Positions 24,868-42,300 of a stretch of 64,000 nt of DNA are shown here, piece after piece. This stretch comes from Begonia masoniana (Eukaryota > Streptophyta > Magnoliopsida > Cucurbitales > Begoniaceae): assembly GCA_022432975.1 (NCBI GenBank), contig CM039508.1, positions 44,729,646 to 44,793,645 of the forward strand, read 5' to 3'. The notes beneath the pieces were generated by a model. That model saw nothing but the letters and a program-made list of their open reading frames with translations, did not search any database and was not told where the DNA came from. How positions within the stretch are numbered: the stretch's first letter is position 1; each line of letters starts with the position of its first letter. Position numbers and translations under genes: made by a program.

Positions 24868-27800
24868 ATGTGGGTATCACTGGCCCCAGCTTCCTTCTTC
24901 TTTGCTCTGGGTCTGCTCATCATACTGAGATGGGTATGGAGGATTCTGAACTGGGTTTGGATAAACCCCAAGAAGCAGGAGAAGGAGATGAGAAAACAAG
25001 GGTTTTCTGGAAATCCTTATCGACTTCTTTATGGAGATTTAAAGGATCACTCAGTGCTGATGAAGAAAGCTTCCTCCCACCCCATGAACTTCTCCAACCA
25101 CATTATTCCACGTGTTGCCCCTTTTCTTCATCATATTGTCACAAATTTTGGTAATACTTCTCATTTTTTATTTTTCATCTAAAATGAAATCAGATGAAAG
25201 TTGTTCAGTTTAGCGCCAGGTTTAAGCTTTGTTCGTTGTTTTCTGGTAGAAAATGGATTGGATTAAGTGGTTCATTCATTTTTTGAAATATATTGCAGGC
25301 TTCAATTCTTTTACTTGGTTTGGACCTGTCATGAGAGTTCTGATTTCAGACCCAGAACTGGTGAAGATCATCTTCGTCAATTTCAATGAATTTGAGAAAC
25401 CAGTTCCGGCTAATCCTCTTGCTAAGTTCATGTTGACTGGCCTTGGTCACTATGGAGGAGAGAAATGGGCTAAACACAGAAAGATAATCAACCCATCATT
25501 TCACACAGAAAAATTGAAGGTATTTTCAGTTCCACTTATCATTTTGACTCTATGATTGATGAATATGGAATCCTAAAATGAAGATTAGAAAGTAGCATTA
25601 CCTAGTGTTACTACATCAAAAAGGGTCTAAAGTGTAGGGCAATCTCGGGTGAAGGTCTAGTAGATTCATAGTCTTTATTTCTTATAATCTCAAAATTGTA
25701 ATCTATATATATTCGTTAAGATAAGTTGAGTGCTAGACAAACATAAATTTATAGAATCACCTTCTCATAGAACTAAAGTATATGATCTTCTACATCCGAG
25801 AGGTTTTTCCCAGAAAAAACAAAATTACAACTCTTTGTATTCATTTAGCTGACGAAAGACACAGAAAATAATGATAATTGATTGTTTGACCAATGGCATA
25901 AGCTGATTTGGGCTTGTTCTGCCATACAACCAAAATGAACTGTGGCCCCAAGGTTGCCCATTCTTGGACCAGCCCAACTGTTAGGTTTCAGAACCAATCT
26001 GAAACCGAACCAGTTTTAGGGTTCGATTGTTGTTTGGTTCCAAATATAAAAAAAAAAAAAAAAAAAAAATTATTCTTTGAAAAACATTTATATTTTTTTA
26101 TTGATTTTGAGTTAGTATTTTTGGGTTTTGGGCGGGGTTTAGCTCGGATTCAGGTGGGATTTTCATCCTATCACAACTCGAGGTCAGGCCGAAGCAAAAA
26201 CGCCTGGGTAGAGCGACCCGATACCCCGAAAGGGACCCGATCATCCAACCCAATACTACATTTGACAACGAATGTCTTTTAAAACAAATACATAGCCAAT
26301 TCCACAAAATGAAATCCCAACCTGATAGTGGAATATAAAACAATACTTAACAACATCCATCCGCATGGGAAAGTAAAGGAGATCCAATTCATCCAAATTA
26401 GTTTACATGTCAAATTAAACTACTTAATTCTTACTAGGAATACAATAAAGTTCTAACAAGAAATGAAAATACTAGCGACCTCTCCCGATTTCCACTTAAG
26501 CTATCCACTCTTCTCTTTACCTGGATTAGGAGGGAGTCGTTTGAGCAAGTGACTAACTCAGTAAAAATATTATACTTAATACATTTTGTTTTTAAAAAAA
26601 TTTCTATCTTTATTTCAAAACTGTAATTAAATTTTAAAACTATGTATGAGTTTTATAAAAACTGTTAAGGAAACTTTTTTCATTCTTTTTATTAAAACCG
26701 GCTCTACAAGTGCTTATTGAGGTAGTTATAAAACATGTCACATATATATGTGGCTATACAACGAAAATAACTTCACCGTTTTCCACAATAAACATCTTCA
26801 GTGGAAAAGGAGGGTCACAAAAGAACCCCTCAGGTGCAATCACAAAAAGATGGTGATCCAAAAACCACGTCTCATGAGACCGAAGGAAACCGTGATAGCG
26901 ATCTGAATATCCATCTCGTCATCCGAGTGACTAGCGACCAATACTTGTCCACGACATCACCTCGAACCATTAACACTCTAATCAGGTTTAGGGATTCGAA
27001 ATTCAAAGAGCGCGTCATCACTGTTCTATTGTCATTTTCCATACCTGCAACAATGTCACTTTCACATAGCAGAATGTGTAACAAGATAGCCTCGTGATAC
27101 TTTAACACCAAAATCGTCCAAAGTATCAAGAAAGTTCATTCTCATAACAGATTACAACAAAACCATATTATGTATGTTGAAAATAAACGTGAGCAAACCA
27201 TATGTACATATACATATAAAATTGAAGTGTTGTCGATCAAACAATGTCATACTTTCATAGGTGGCAACCCATCAAAATAATAGTTTTCAAAAACAATGCT
27301 ATGCAATGTAGAAAGCATAAAATTACTACCTCGACGATGACTACTCATCTTCCTTATAGGAGCGGCAACCTCTGGCATTGACTCGTAATTAGAAAACTCG
27401 TCCAAACCTAAAAACAGACCAAGGTTATGAAGCGGTCAACACTTATGAAGCGGTCAACACTTATGAAGCGGTCAACACTTATGAAGCGGTCAACACTTAT
27501 GAAGCGGTCAACACTTATGAAGCGGTCAACACTTATGAAGCGGTCAACACTTATGAAGCGGTCAACACTTATGAAGCGGTCAACACTTATGAAGCGGTCA
27601 ACACTTATGAAGCGGTCAACACTTATGAAGCGGTCAACACTTATGAAGCGGTCAACACTTATGAAGCGGTCAACACTTATGAAGCGGTCAACACTTATGA
27701 AGCGGTCAACACTTATGAAGCGGTCAACACTTATGAAGCGGTCAACACTTATGAAGCGGTCAACACTTATGAAGCGGTCAACACTTATGAAGCGGTCAAC

Positions 27801-30800
27801 ACTTATGAAGCGGTCAACACTTATGAAGCGGTCAACACTTATGAAGCGGTCAACACTTATGAAGCGGTCAACACTTATGAAGCGGTCAACACTTATGAAG
27901 CGGTCAACACTTATGAAGCGGTCAACACTTGAACTTCACCGAGGAGCGTAATTTTTCCAAAAATAAAGGTCGTGTGGTTGATACTTTTAAGTAACCGATC
28001 CACACTTATAAGTGGGGGTCGACCCACCGGTCGGCAGTTATAACACTTGGTTAGGCTCGCGGTCAACACTTATGAAGCGGTCAACACTTCATACATCTTG
28101 AGTCCTAACCCAAAATACACTAGTGGTCAACACTTCCTCTAGAGGTGTCGACATCTTTCCAAAATAAAAAGTCTTGTGGTCGACACTTTCTCAGAAGTTT
28201 CAACACTTCAAACCCTCTGTTCTCGCTGAAATCCACGACCGATCGACACTTCCCTCGAATTGTCGACCTCTGATTTGATTCTAGTGAGGGGAGTTCGTGA
28301 AGCTTGCTATTCCCTGGCGTTTTTCCTCCAAACGGTAACAACACCTGTACACACTCCAAATGGAGAGGAATTGTTTCACCAATGTCGGTGCTAGGAGCTC
28401 CGTGAACGCGTCTTCGGCCTCTGAACGTGACAGTTTGCACTCAAACTTGCACCGCTCTCTTTCTCCCTCTCCTCCTCTCTTCTTCTCTTTGCTCTCCGCC
28501 AACTAATGGGAAGCAACAGGTTTACCCCACCCTTTTAACATAACTTCCCCTATTTATACTTTAACCCCACTACTTAATTAATTTACTTACTAAACTCATA
28601 CTTTATATTAACAACAATCTTTTGAGTGTCAAACACTTTTACGAACTTATAATCATGGTAAAAATCTCAATTATCCAATACTAATTTACTCCAGTTTAAT
28701 CGCACGATAATTTCTCAAATTATCTAATTTACCCAAAAATTTGACGTAACAATTAAAAGACAACCAAGTCAACCACTAACACGACGTCAGTCAATAGCAA
28801 AAAATTGACACGTGAAATTTAAATTAATCATAAAAATACCATTTTTCACACAAGCGCAGTTAGGTTTGGTTTTTCAAGTCTTTTGACCCAATATTCGTGA
28901 ACCAAACCGTGACTCACAATTCCACTCCTTTCCAACCCGAATTTGGTCGCTATAAGGGTGGTAATCAGATCTAACCGTCAAGTTTGGTTTGCATCTCGGT
29001 TTGGTCCGGTTTATGTCTACCCTTAATTTGACAACTCTAAATTTATATAGTTAGATTCTAGTATAACTCATCAAATACAAAATTAGATAATTAATAGATG
29101 TCGAAAGTTCAATAACCTTAGAACCGATTGATCACTTTAACCGGTTTGACTTTGTGATAACTTAGGTATTGAATATATGGGTTTACCATATAATTGTTCA
29201 ATTATATCTATCATTGTGTAAAGGATTAAGTGGATTTAACTCCAAAATTGAGGCAGAAAAGTTATAAATTTTATCTGGCTTGCCGCTACAAGTAGAGAAT
29301 AGATTCGCTAATTGAAAACTATTCTTTTGTCGTGGAAAAATTCAGAACATGTTACCGGCGTTCGAACAGAGCTGCAAGGAGGTGATTATCAAATGGGAAG
29401 GAATGGTTTCCAAAGGGAATTCATGCGAGGTCGACGTGTGGCCCTCCCTGCAAAACATATCATGCGATGCAATTTCTCGAACGGCTTTTGGAAGCAGTTT
29501 TGGAGAAGGAAGAAGAATATTTGAGCTTCTCAAAGAGTTAAATCTTTTAGTGATGCAGATTATATATTCAGCTTATGTTCCTGGAGGGAGGTAAAAAGAT
29601 ATTACACATCATATTTTTTAGAAAATAGAGATCACAATTAAAATATAACTAATAGAAGTAAGAGAAATTAAAAAAATGATAAACGGGAAAACCCAAATAA
29701 AGAAAAAGTTACGAAACCGAATACAGAAAGATATCATTGTCAAAAATAAGACTTATAATATTTTCTTAGAAGGTTCTTTGTTGATTTGTAATTGAGTTGA
29801 CTGCAGGTTCTTACCCACAAAAACCAACAGAAGAATAAAAGCAGTGGAGGCAGAAATACAAAGTTTGGTAAAGGGTTTGATAAGAAAAAGAGAGAAAGCA
29901 ATGGAGGGAGGGGAAGAGCCAAAGGATGACTTGCTGGGTATTCTTCTTGAATCAAACCATAACGAAATCAAAAAACATGGAAATAACAAGAGCAGCGGAT
30001 TGAGCATGGAAGATGTCGTCAATGAGTGCAAGCTTTTTTACACTGCTGGGCAAGAAACCACAGCTGTTCTTCTGGTTTGGACAATGGTCATGTTGGGTGC
30101 TAATCAACAATGGCAGCGGAGAGCCAGAGACGAGGTCTTTCAAGTTTTTGGTAAAAACAAGCCTACTTTTGATGGATTGAGTCACTTAAAAGTTGTAAGT
30201 TATCTCTTTCTCTATCTCTCTTGTGAACTTGTTAGCTTCATCATCGAGCACAGGAAGTTTGGGTGGTCCAAGATTAGACTCAAAGGCCTTGGACCTCAGG
30301 CCAACTCGATTTTTAGCTGAGAATCATGATGCTAGTTTCAACTTAGAAAAGCGGCTTACTGGGAACATAGATTACTTAGGATTTTTCACTTTCATTGGTG
30401 CAGGTAACTATGATCATGTACGAGACTCTTAGGCTATATCCTCCGATACCGTTTTTGCTTCGACAAGTTGAGAAAGAGACTAAGCTTGGAGATTTGACCC
30501 TACCAGCAGGTGTGCTGGTGCATATAGCACCCATCTTTATTCAACACGATCCGAAAATATGGGGCGACGACGCGCAAGATTTCAACCCAGAAAGATTCTC
30601 TGAAGGAATTTCTAAGGCGACAAAGAATCAAGTTGCATTCTTTCCGTTTGGATGGGGTCCTCGGATATGCATTGGCCAGAATTTTTCCATGATAGAGGCG
30701 AAATTGGCTTTGTCGATGATCCTTCAACGCTTCTCGTTCGAGCTGTCTCCATCCTACACACACGCACCTTCCAACATAGTGACTCTTCAACCCCAACATG

Positions 30801-30835
30801 GAGCTCATATCATCCTTCACAAACTTGAAGAGTGA
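24868..30835 (+). CDS. Cytochrome P450, CYP72A-type (five exons, 522 aa)
   Basis: A membrane-bound plant monooxygenase of the CYP72 clan; family members oxidise triterpenoids, secoiridoids or hormones, but the substrate cannot be read here. Exons: 24868-25150, 25299-25519, 29346-29590, 29807-30194, 30404-30835. All introns are GT-AG, phases agree, and the joined frame is 522 codons, the usual family length. Visible: an N-terminal hydrophobic anchor (residues ~7-30), the [10 protein letters not shown] start of exon 2, W..HRKIINP in helix C, the I-helix oxygen motif AGQETT (330-335), ETLR of the K helix (386-389), FNPERF (439-444), and the haem loop [10 protein letters not shown] (461-470) with ligand Cys468. 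Nothing essential is missing. The oddity is intron 2, at 3.8 kb much longer than the others (148, 216, 209 bases), filled with repeats. A decayed sister copy lies at 61452-62092. Confidence 0.95.
25520..29345. other. Expanded intron 2 of the P450 gene
   Basis: This 3.8-kb intron starts like the homologous intron of the second copy (shared CTATGATTGATGAA and GATTAGAAAGTAGC). It then carries inserted material: an A run near 26049-26069, an array at 27427-27932, and, on the minus strand from about 28750 to 26480, a segment with purine-rich leader-like and exon-like pieces that resembles a degenerate LTR of the local family (TGTTACG at 28751 read in reverse). No clear target duplication was found, so its ends are undefined. 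Confidence 0.6.
27427..27932. repeat. 18-bp array ATGAAGCGGTCAACACTT, about 28 units
   Basis: A perfect or near-perfect 18-bp tandem repeat inside P450 intron 2. Each unit contains GGTCAA, i.e. TTGACC on the other strand, the W-box core recognised by WRKY factors. Scattered single copies (28061-28090, 28122-28135) and related GTCGACACTT pieces continue to about 28260. The repeat is open in frame as MKRSTL, which is spurious. Confidence 0.95.
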
Positions 30836-32229
30836 AGATACTATTTCTTCAAAAAATAAATCTAGAAAAGCGCATAGTTTTTCAAAATATTGTGATTATA
30901 CTTACTAAAATTAAAGTATTAAATAAGAAAAATTCTAAGTTTATCTTTTAATTGCATCATTTAAGTCTTACTTTTTTCTAATTAAATTTATAATTTATCT
31001 TAATAATTACACTAATTAATTAGTGACACGTAAGAATCAATCTGATAAAAGTAAAATGTAAAGTTAGAGAGTAAACTTACCAAATATTAATGACTTATTT
31101 TAACTATTTATAATTTATTACATTAATTGTACCCCTTAATATTTGCGACTTCCAAAATTAATAATTAAAAATTATGAATAGAGAGGAAATAAAATATTAT
31201 TTTAAATAAAATATGTACGGTAAAGAAATGGCTAAGCAAATTTATTGGTTAATATTATTTTGAGATTACTTTTTAAATATTTTCTATTATTTTAAAATTT
31301 ATTACCATAAATATAGCATCTTAATTGTCGATTATATTGTATGCTAATCCAAACACACGTAATAATGATTCAATGATTTAGTAATTTGTAATATATTTTT
31401 GATAATTTTTGTTGTCCTAATAATAATTTATGGATTTGTTGAGCCAAATATACAAAGGTTAAATTGTTACGTTTTAACTAATTTATTATTATTTTTAAAA
31501 TATTAATAAACTTACGTGAAGGACAAATTTAACTCTAAACTTTATTTTTTATTTAAAAAAATGAATATTAAATTTTGGAACTCATTAAATCTTAATTTTT
31601 AAAAATAAACATTAAATTTTGCACTATAAACAAAATAAACCTTCATCGATTTTTTTAGTTTACTCATTTTAGTGCCTGTTAGTTTTGATTTTAGATTTTT
31701 GTCTATATGTACTCAGTTTAAGTCGGTGCATTGGGTCAGTTTTAGTTGGTTTAGACTCGGTTTGATTAGGTATTTGTAATTTTTGAAATCAAAATTACAG
31801 TCATATATAAATTAAATGAGTTTTGAAGAAAATCGAGCATGGTCTAAGTTTAATAGTAAAGACTAATTTCTTTAGAATGCAAAATTTGATATTTGTATAT
31901 TTTTTTTAAAAAGTTCATGACTTCATTTGAATGAATCTCAAAGTTCGAGATTTATTTTGCTCAAACAAAATTCAGAGTTTAAGTTACACATACTTCCAAT
32001 GTTCATGTTTAGTTTGTACCTTAGCCCGTAAATTTTATTTAAATTAATATTGACTTCTGTACATTTTAAAGTTAGTGTAGATAATAATTGAAATTGATAT
32101 ATTATCTTCACGGCTTTGGTGTTCTAACATGGTTGATAAACATGATGATTTCGTCAATAAAAAAGAAAATATATGAGCGACAATATCGGTCACTTATCGA
32201 TTTTCCAAGTAACAATGATATAAAAATCA
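30836..32229. other. AT-rich 3' flank of the P450 gene
   Basis: A possible polyadenylation signal AATAAA lies at 30855-30860, 20 bases after the stop. The rest is strongly AT-rich. I see no gene, RNA or clear repeat in it. Confidence 0.6.
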
Positions 32230-32340
32230 AAGATTGTGACGCCCCGAAACCGTACCCGATCGGGGTCCGGGATCGGAGCCATCACACCGGACATTTTACA
32301 GAAAAACAAGACTTTTTTTTTTTTGAAAACATATAACAGT

Positions 32341-35513
<3,173 letters not shown>

Positions 35514-36250
35514 ACGACAGAATTTTAAGGAAAAACAAATTACATGGATGGCTCTAACATGACAGAAACTTAAGAAAAAAATCACACTACATGGATAGCT
35601 CTAAAGCCAGAAACTGTCCATGCACAGACTAACAGAAAATATCCCAAACAAATTCCAGAATACTTCAAAACATACGACCAATTCCAGAATATTTTCAAAC
35701 ATACATTCTGTAACACCTGGTTTCAATATAAATCAAAATAAGTTATTAAACGGAGGTATATAATCTTATGGTTTAAAATTGAGTGAAATGTTGATTAGGT
35801 TATTAAGTGACTAGACAGGGGCAAGATGGTAATTGCAAATTTATATTGTGGATAACGTATTTAAGGGAAGTGTTAATGAGGTAGCCGCCACTGTTTCATT
35901 TCATTTCCTCTTCCACTCTCAGCTCCTCAGCTTAGCAGAGCGCGATAGGAGACCCTCTTCGATCCCTCCAGCGATTTCCTCAGAACTAGGTGAGTTTTGC
36001 TTCTATTTCTTGCTATATTGTAACTGTCGAGGGTTGGTAAATGAAGTTTTAAGAATGCGGTATGTGAGTGCTAGTTTTGGTTTATGAGTTGAATCGGGAA
36101 TGCACTACGATTAGGGCTTCCAAACTAATTTCCTTAGCTTTCTGGGTAGCTAGAAGGAAGTTTGACGAAAGTTTAAATTAATGTTCGATTTGTGGAACTA
36201 GGTTTGAGCAAACTCCCGAGGGAGAGGTTTCAACAAGCTTCCCAGGAGAC

Positions 36251-36301
36251 CAGGTAAGTGAAGTTTGCTTATGCCTTCGGGCCTACATCACAAAACGTTA
36301 G
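36251..36301 (+). other. LTR-family GTAAGT plus hairpin block
   Basis: CAGGTAAGTG at 36251 is followed by GCCTTCGGGC (36273-36282, UUCG-type loop) and CTACATCACAAAACGTTAGG. Confidence 0.6.
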
Positions 36302-36360
36302 GAGTATGATTACTTGCGTGAATCTGTATTCTATGCATCATGTTTTAAAACATACGAAAA

Positions 36361-39300
36361 TGAATGTGAACAGTGACCGGATGAATAAAAATGTGAACAG
36401 TGACCGGATGAATAAAAATGTGAACAGTGACCGGATGAATAAAAATGTGAACAGTGACCGGATGAATAAAAATGTGAACAGTGACCGGATGAATAAAAAT
36501 GTGAACAGTGACCGGATGAATAAAAATGTGAACAGTGACCGGATGAATAAAAATGTGAACAGTGACCGGATGAATAAAAATGTGAACAGTGACCGGATGA
36601 ATAAAAATGTGAACAGTGACCGGATGAATAAAAATGTGAACAGTGACCGGATGACTAAATTTATATTTTGTCGTTTAGTGACCGGTGGATGTCCCTGTTA
36701 GACTGACCGGATGACTAAATTTATATTTTGTCGTTTAGTGACCGGTGGATGTCCCTGTTAGACTGACCGGATGACTAAATTTATATTTTGTCGTTTAGTG
36801 ACCGGTGGATGTCCCTGTTAGACTGACCGGATGACTAAATTTATATTTTGTCGTTTAGTGACCGGTGGATGTCCCTGTTAGACTGACCGGATGACTAAAT
36901 TTATATTTTGTCGTTTAGTGACCGGTGGATGTCCCTGTTAGACTGACCGGATGACTAAATTTATATTTTGTCGTTTAGTGACCGGTGGATGTCCCTGTTA
37001 GACTGACCGGATGACTAAATTTATATTTTGTCGTTTAGTGACCGGTGGATGTCCCTGTTAGACTGACCGGATGACTAAATTTATATTTTGTCGTTTAGTG
37101 ACCGGTGGATGTCCCTGTTAGACTGACCGGATGACTAAATTTATATTTTGTCGTTTAGTGACCGGTGGATGTCCCTGTTAGACTGACCGGATGACTAAAT
37201 TTATATTTTGTCGTTTAGTGACCGGTGGATGTCCCTGTTAGACTGACCGGATGACTAAATTTATATTTTGTCGTTTAGTGACCGGTGGATGTCCCTGTTA
37301 GACTGACCGGATGACTAAATTTATATTTTGTCGTTTAGTGACCGGTGGATGTCCCTGTTAGACTGACCGGATGACTAAATTTATATTTTGTCGTTTAGTG
37401 ACCGGTGGATGTCCCTGTTAGACTGACCGGATGACTAAATTTATATTTTGTCGTTTAGTGACCGGTGGATGTCCCTGTTAGACTGACCGGATGAATAAAA
37501 ATGTGAACAGTGACCGGATGAATAAAAATGTGAACAGTGACCGGATGAATAAAAATGTGAACAGTGACCGGATGAATAAAAATGTGAACAGTGACCGGAT
37601 GAATAAAAATGTGAACAGTGACCGGATGAATAAAAATGTGAACAGTGACCGGATGAATAAAAATGTGAACAGTGACCGGATGAATAAAAATGTGAACAGT
37701 GACCGGATGAATAAAAATGTGAACAGTGACCGGATGAATAAAAATGTGAACAGTGACCGGATGAATAAAAATGTGAACAGTGACCGGATGAATAAAAATG
37801 TGAACAGTGACCGGATGAATAAAAATGTGAACAGTGACCGGATGAATAAAAATGTGAACAGTGACCGGATGAATAAAAATGTGAACAGTGACCGGATGAA
37901 TAAAAATGTGAACAGTGACCGGATGACTAAATTTATATTTTGTCGTTTAGTGACCGGTGGATGTCCCTGTTAGACTGACCGGATGACTAAATTTATATTT
38001 TGTCGTTTAGTGACCGGTGGATGTCCCTGTTAGACTGACCGGATGACTAAATTTATATTTTGTCGTTTAGTGACCGGTGGATGTCCCTGTTAGACTGACC
38101 GGATGACTAAATTTATATTTTGTCGTTTAGTGACCGGTGGATGTCCCTGTTAGACTGACCGGATGACTAAATTTATATTTTGTCGTTTAGTGACCGGTGG
38201 ATGTCCCTGTTAGACTGACCGGATGACTAAATTTATATTTTGTCGTTTAGTGACCGGTGGATGTCCCTGTTAGACTGACCGGATGACTAAATTTATATTT
38301 TGTCGTTTAGTGACCGGTGGATGTCCCTGTTAGACTGACCGGATGACTAAATTTATATTTTGTCGTTTAGTGACCGGTGGATGTCCCTGTTAGACTGACC
38401 GGATGACTAAATTTATATTTTGTCGTTTAGTGACCGGTGGATGTCCCTGTTAGACTGACCGGATGACTAAATTTATATTTTGTCGTTTAGTGACCGGTGG
38501 ATGTCCCTGTTAGACTGACCGGATGACTAAATTTATATTTTGTCGTTTAGTGACCGGTGGATGTCCCTGTTAGACTGACCGGATGACTAAATTTATATTT
38601 TGTCGTTTAGTGACCGGTGGATGTCCCTGTTAGACTGACCGGATGACTAAATTTATATTTTGTCGTTTAGTGACCGGTGGATGTCCCTGTTAGACTGACC
38701 GGATGACTAAATTTATATTTTGTCGTTTAGTGACCGGTGGATGTCCCTGTTAGACTGACCGGATGACTAAATTTATATTTTGTCGTTTAGTGACCGGTGG
38801 ATGTCCCTGTTAGACTGACCGGATGACTAAATTTATATTTTGTCGTTTAGTGACCGGTGGATGTCCCTGTTAGACTGACCGGATGACTAAATTTATATTT
38901 TGTCGTTTAGTGACCGGTGGATGTCCCTGTTAGACTGACCGGATGACTAAATTTATATTTTGTCGTTTAGTGACCGGTGGATGTCCCTGTTAGACTGACC
39001 GGATGACTAAATTTATATTTTGTCGTTTAGTGACCGGTGGATGTCCCTGTTAGACTGACCGGATGACTAAATTTATATTTTGTCGTTTAGTGACCGGTGG
39101 ATGTCCCTGTTAGACTGACCGGATGACTAAATTTATATTTTGTCGTTTAGTGACCGGTGGATGTCCCTGTTAGACTGACCGGATGACTAAATTTATATTT
39201 TGTCGTTTAGTGACCGGTGGATGTCCCTGTTAGACTGACCGGATGACTAAATTTATATTTTGTCGTTTAGTGACCGGTGGATGTCCCTGTTAGACTGACC

Positions 39301-39367
39301 GGATGACTAAATTTATATTTTGTCGTTTAGTGACCGGTGGATGTCCCTGTTAGACTGACCGGATGAC
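36361..39367. repeat. Alternating 27-bp and 60-bp tandem blocks
   Basis: The order is 27-bp units x ~11 (36361-36650), 60-bp units x 14 (36644-37487), 27-bp units x ~16 (37488-37920), 60-bp units x 24 (37917-39367). Both unit types begin with GTGACCGGATGA; the 60-bp type continues with CTAAATTTATATTTTGTCG and GTGACCGGTGGATGTCCC. All copies of each type look identical to the base. Confidence 0.95.
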
Positions 39368-39371
39368 TAAA

Positions 39372-42300
39372 TTTCATCTGCCGACGACGTCAGCACAACT
39401 TCATCTGCCGATGACGTCAGCACAACTTCATCTGCCGATGACGTCAGCACAACTTCATCTGCCGATGACGTCAGCACAACTTCATCTGCCGACGACGTCA
39501 GCACAACTTCATCTGCCGATGACGTCAGCACAACTTCATCTGCCGACGACGTCAGCACAACTTCATCTGCCGATGACGTCAGCACAACTTCATCTGCCGA
39601 TGACGTCAGCACAACTTCATCTGCCGATGACGTCAGCACAACTTCATCTGCCGATGACGTCAGCACAACTTCATCTGCCGATGACGTCAGCACAACTTCA
39701 TCTGCCGATGACGTCAGCACAACTTCATCTGCCGATGACGTCAGCACAACTTCATCTGCCGATGACGTCAGCACAACTTCATCTGCCGATGACGTCAGCA
39801 CAACTTCATCTGCCGACGACGTCAGCACAACTTCATCTGCCGATGACGTCAGCACAACTTCATCTGCCGATGACGTCAGCACAACTTCATCTGCCGATGA
39901 CGTCAGCACAACTTCATCTGCCGATGACGTCAGCACAACTTCATCTGCCGACGACGTCAGCACAACTTCATCTGCCGATGACGTCAGCACAACTTCATCT
40001 GCCGATGACGTCAGCACAACTTCATCTGCCGATGACGTCAGCACAACTTCATCTGCCGATGACGTCAGCACAACTTCATCTGCCGATGACGTCAGCACAA
40101 CTTCATCTGCCGATGACGTCAGCACAACTTCATCTGCCGACGACGTCAGCACAACTTCATCTGCCGATGACGTCAGCACAACTTCATCTGCCGATGACGT
40201 CAGCACAACTTCATCTGCCGATGACGTCAGCACAACTTCATCTGCCGATGACGTCAGCACAACTTCATCTGCCGATGACGTCAGCACAACTTCATCTGCC
40301 GATGACGTCAGCACAACTTCATCTGCCGATGACGTCAGCACAACTTCATCTGCCGACGACGTCAGCACAACTTCATCTGCCGATGACGTCAGCACAACTT
40401 CATCTGCCGATGACGTCAGCACAACTTCATCTGCCGATGACGTCAGCACAACTTCATCTGCCGATGACGTCAGCACAACTTCATCTGCCGATGACGTCAG
40501 CACAACTTCATCTGCCGATGACGTCAGCACAACTTCATCTGCCGATGACGTCAGCACAACTTCATCTGCCGATGACGTCAGCACAACTTCATCTGCCGAT
40601 GACGTCAGCACAACTTCATCTGCCGATGACGTCAGCACAACTTCATCTGCCGATGACGTCAGCACAACTTCATCTGCCGATGACGTCAGCACAACTTCAT
40701 CTGCCGATGACGTCAGCACAACTTCATCTGCCGATGACGTCAGCACAACTTCATCTGCCGATGACGTCAGCACAACTTCATCTGCCGATGACGTCAGCAC
40801 AACTTCATCTGCCGATGACGTCAGCACAACTTCATCTGCCGATGACGTCAGCACAACTTCATCTGCCGATGACGTCAGCACAACTTCATCTGCCGATGAC
40901 GTCAGCACAACTTCATCTGCCGATGACGTCAGCACAACTTCATCTGCCGATGACGTCAGCACAACTTCATCTGCCGATGACGTCAGCACAACTTCATCTG
41001 CCGATGACGTCAGCACAACTTCATCTGCCGATGACGTCAGCACAACTTCATCTGCCGATGACGTCAGCACAACTTCATCTGCCGACGACGTCAGCACAAC
41101 TTCATCTGCCGATGACGTCAGCACAACTTCATCTGCCGACGACGTCAGCACAACTTCATCTGCCGATGACGTCAGCACAACTTCATCTGCCGATGACGTC
41201 AGCACAACTTCATCTGCCGATGACGTCAGCACAACTTCATCTGCCGATGACGTCAGCACAACTTCATCTGCCGATGACGTCAGCACAACTTCATCTGCCG
41301 ATGACGTCAGCACAACTTCATCTGCCGATGACGTCAGCACAACTTCATCTGCCGATGACGTCAGCACAACTTCATCTGCCGATGACGTCAGCACAACTTC
41401 ATCTGCCGATGACGTCAGCACAACTTCATCTGCCGACGACGTCAGCACAACTTCATCTGCCGACGACGTCAGCACAACTTCATCTGCCGATGACGTCAGC
41501 ACAACTTCATCTGCCGACGACGTCAGCACAACTTCATCTGCCGATGACGTCAGCACAACTTCATCTGCCGACGACGTCAGCACAACTTCATCTGCCGATG
41601 ACGTCAGCACAACTTCATCTGCCGATGACGTCAGCACAACTTCATCTGCCGACGACGTCAGCACAACTTCATCTGCCGACGACGTCAGCACAACTTCATC
41701 TGCCGATGACGTCAGCACAACTTCATCTGCCGACGACGTCAGCACAACTTCATCTGCCGACGACGTCAGCACAACTTCATCTGCCGACGACGTCAGCACA
41801 ACTTCATCTGCCGACGACGTCAGCACAACTTCATCTGCCGACGACGTCAGCACAACTTCATCTGCCGATGACGTCAGCACAACTTCATCTGCCGACGACG
41901 TCAGCACAACTTCATCTGCCGACGACGTCAGCACAACTTCATCTGCCGACGACGTCAGCACAACTTCATCTGCCGACGACGTCAGCACAACTTCATCTGC
42001 CGACGACGTCAGCACAACTTCATCTGCCGATGACGTCAGCACAACTTCATCTGCCGATGACGTCAGCACAACTTCATCTGCCGATGACGTCAGCACAACT
42101 TCATCTGCCGACGACGTCAGCACAACTTCATCTGCCGATGACGTCAGCACAACTTCATCTGCCGACGACGTCAGCACAACTTCATCTGCCGATGACGTCA
42201 GCACAACTTCATCTGCCGACGACGTCAGCACAACTTCATCTGCCGATGACGTCAGCACAACTTCATCTGCCGACGACGTCAGCACAACTTCATCTGCCGA

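Noticed and set aside
27427..27951. 174-codon frame of repeated MKRSTL
   Set aside because: Tandem 18-bp repeat within an intron; not a gene.
28120..28502. Overlapping minus-strand frames of 73-106 codons in P450 intron 2
   Set aside because: No recognisable domain, and the sequence resembles the leader part of the local LTR family with array remnants. Treated as repeat.
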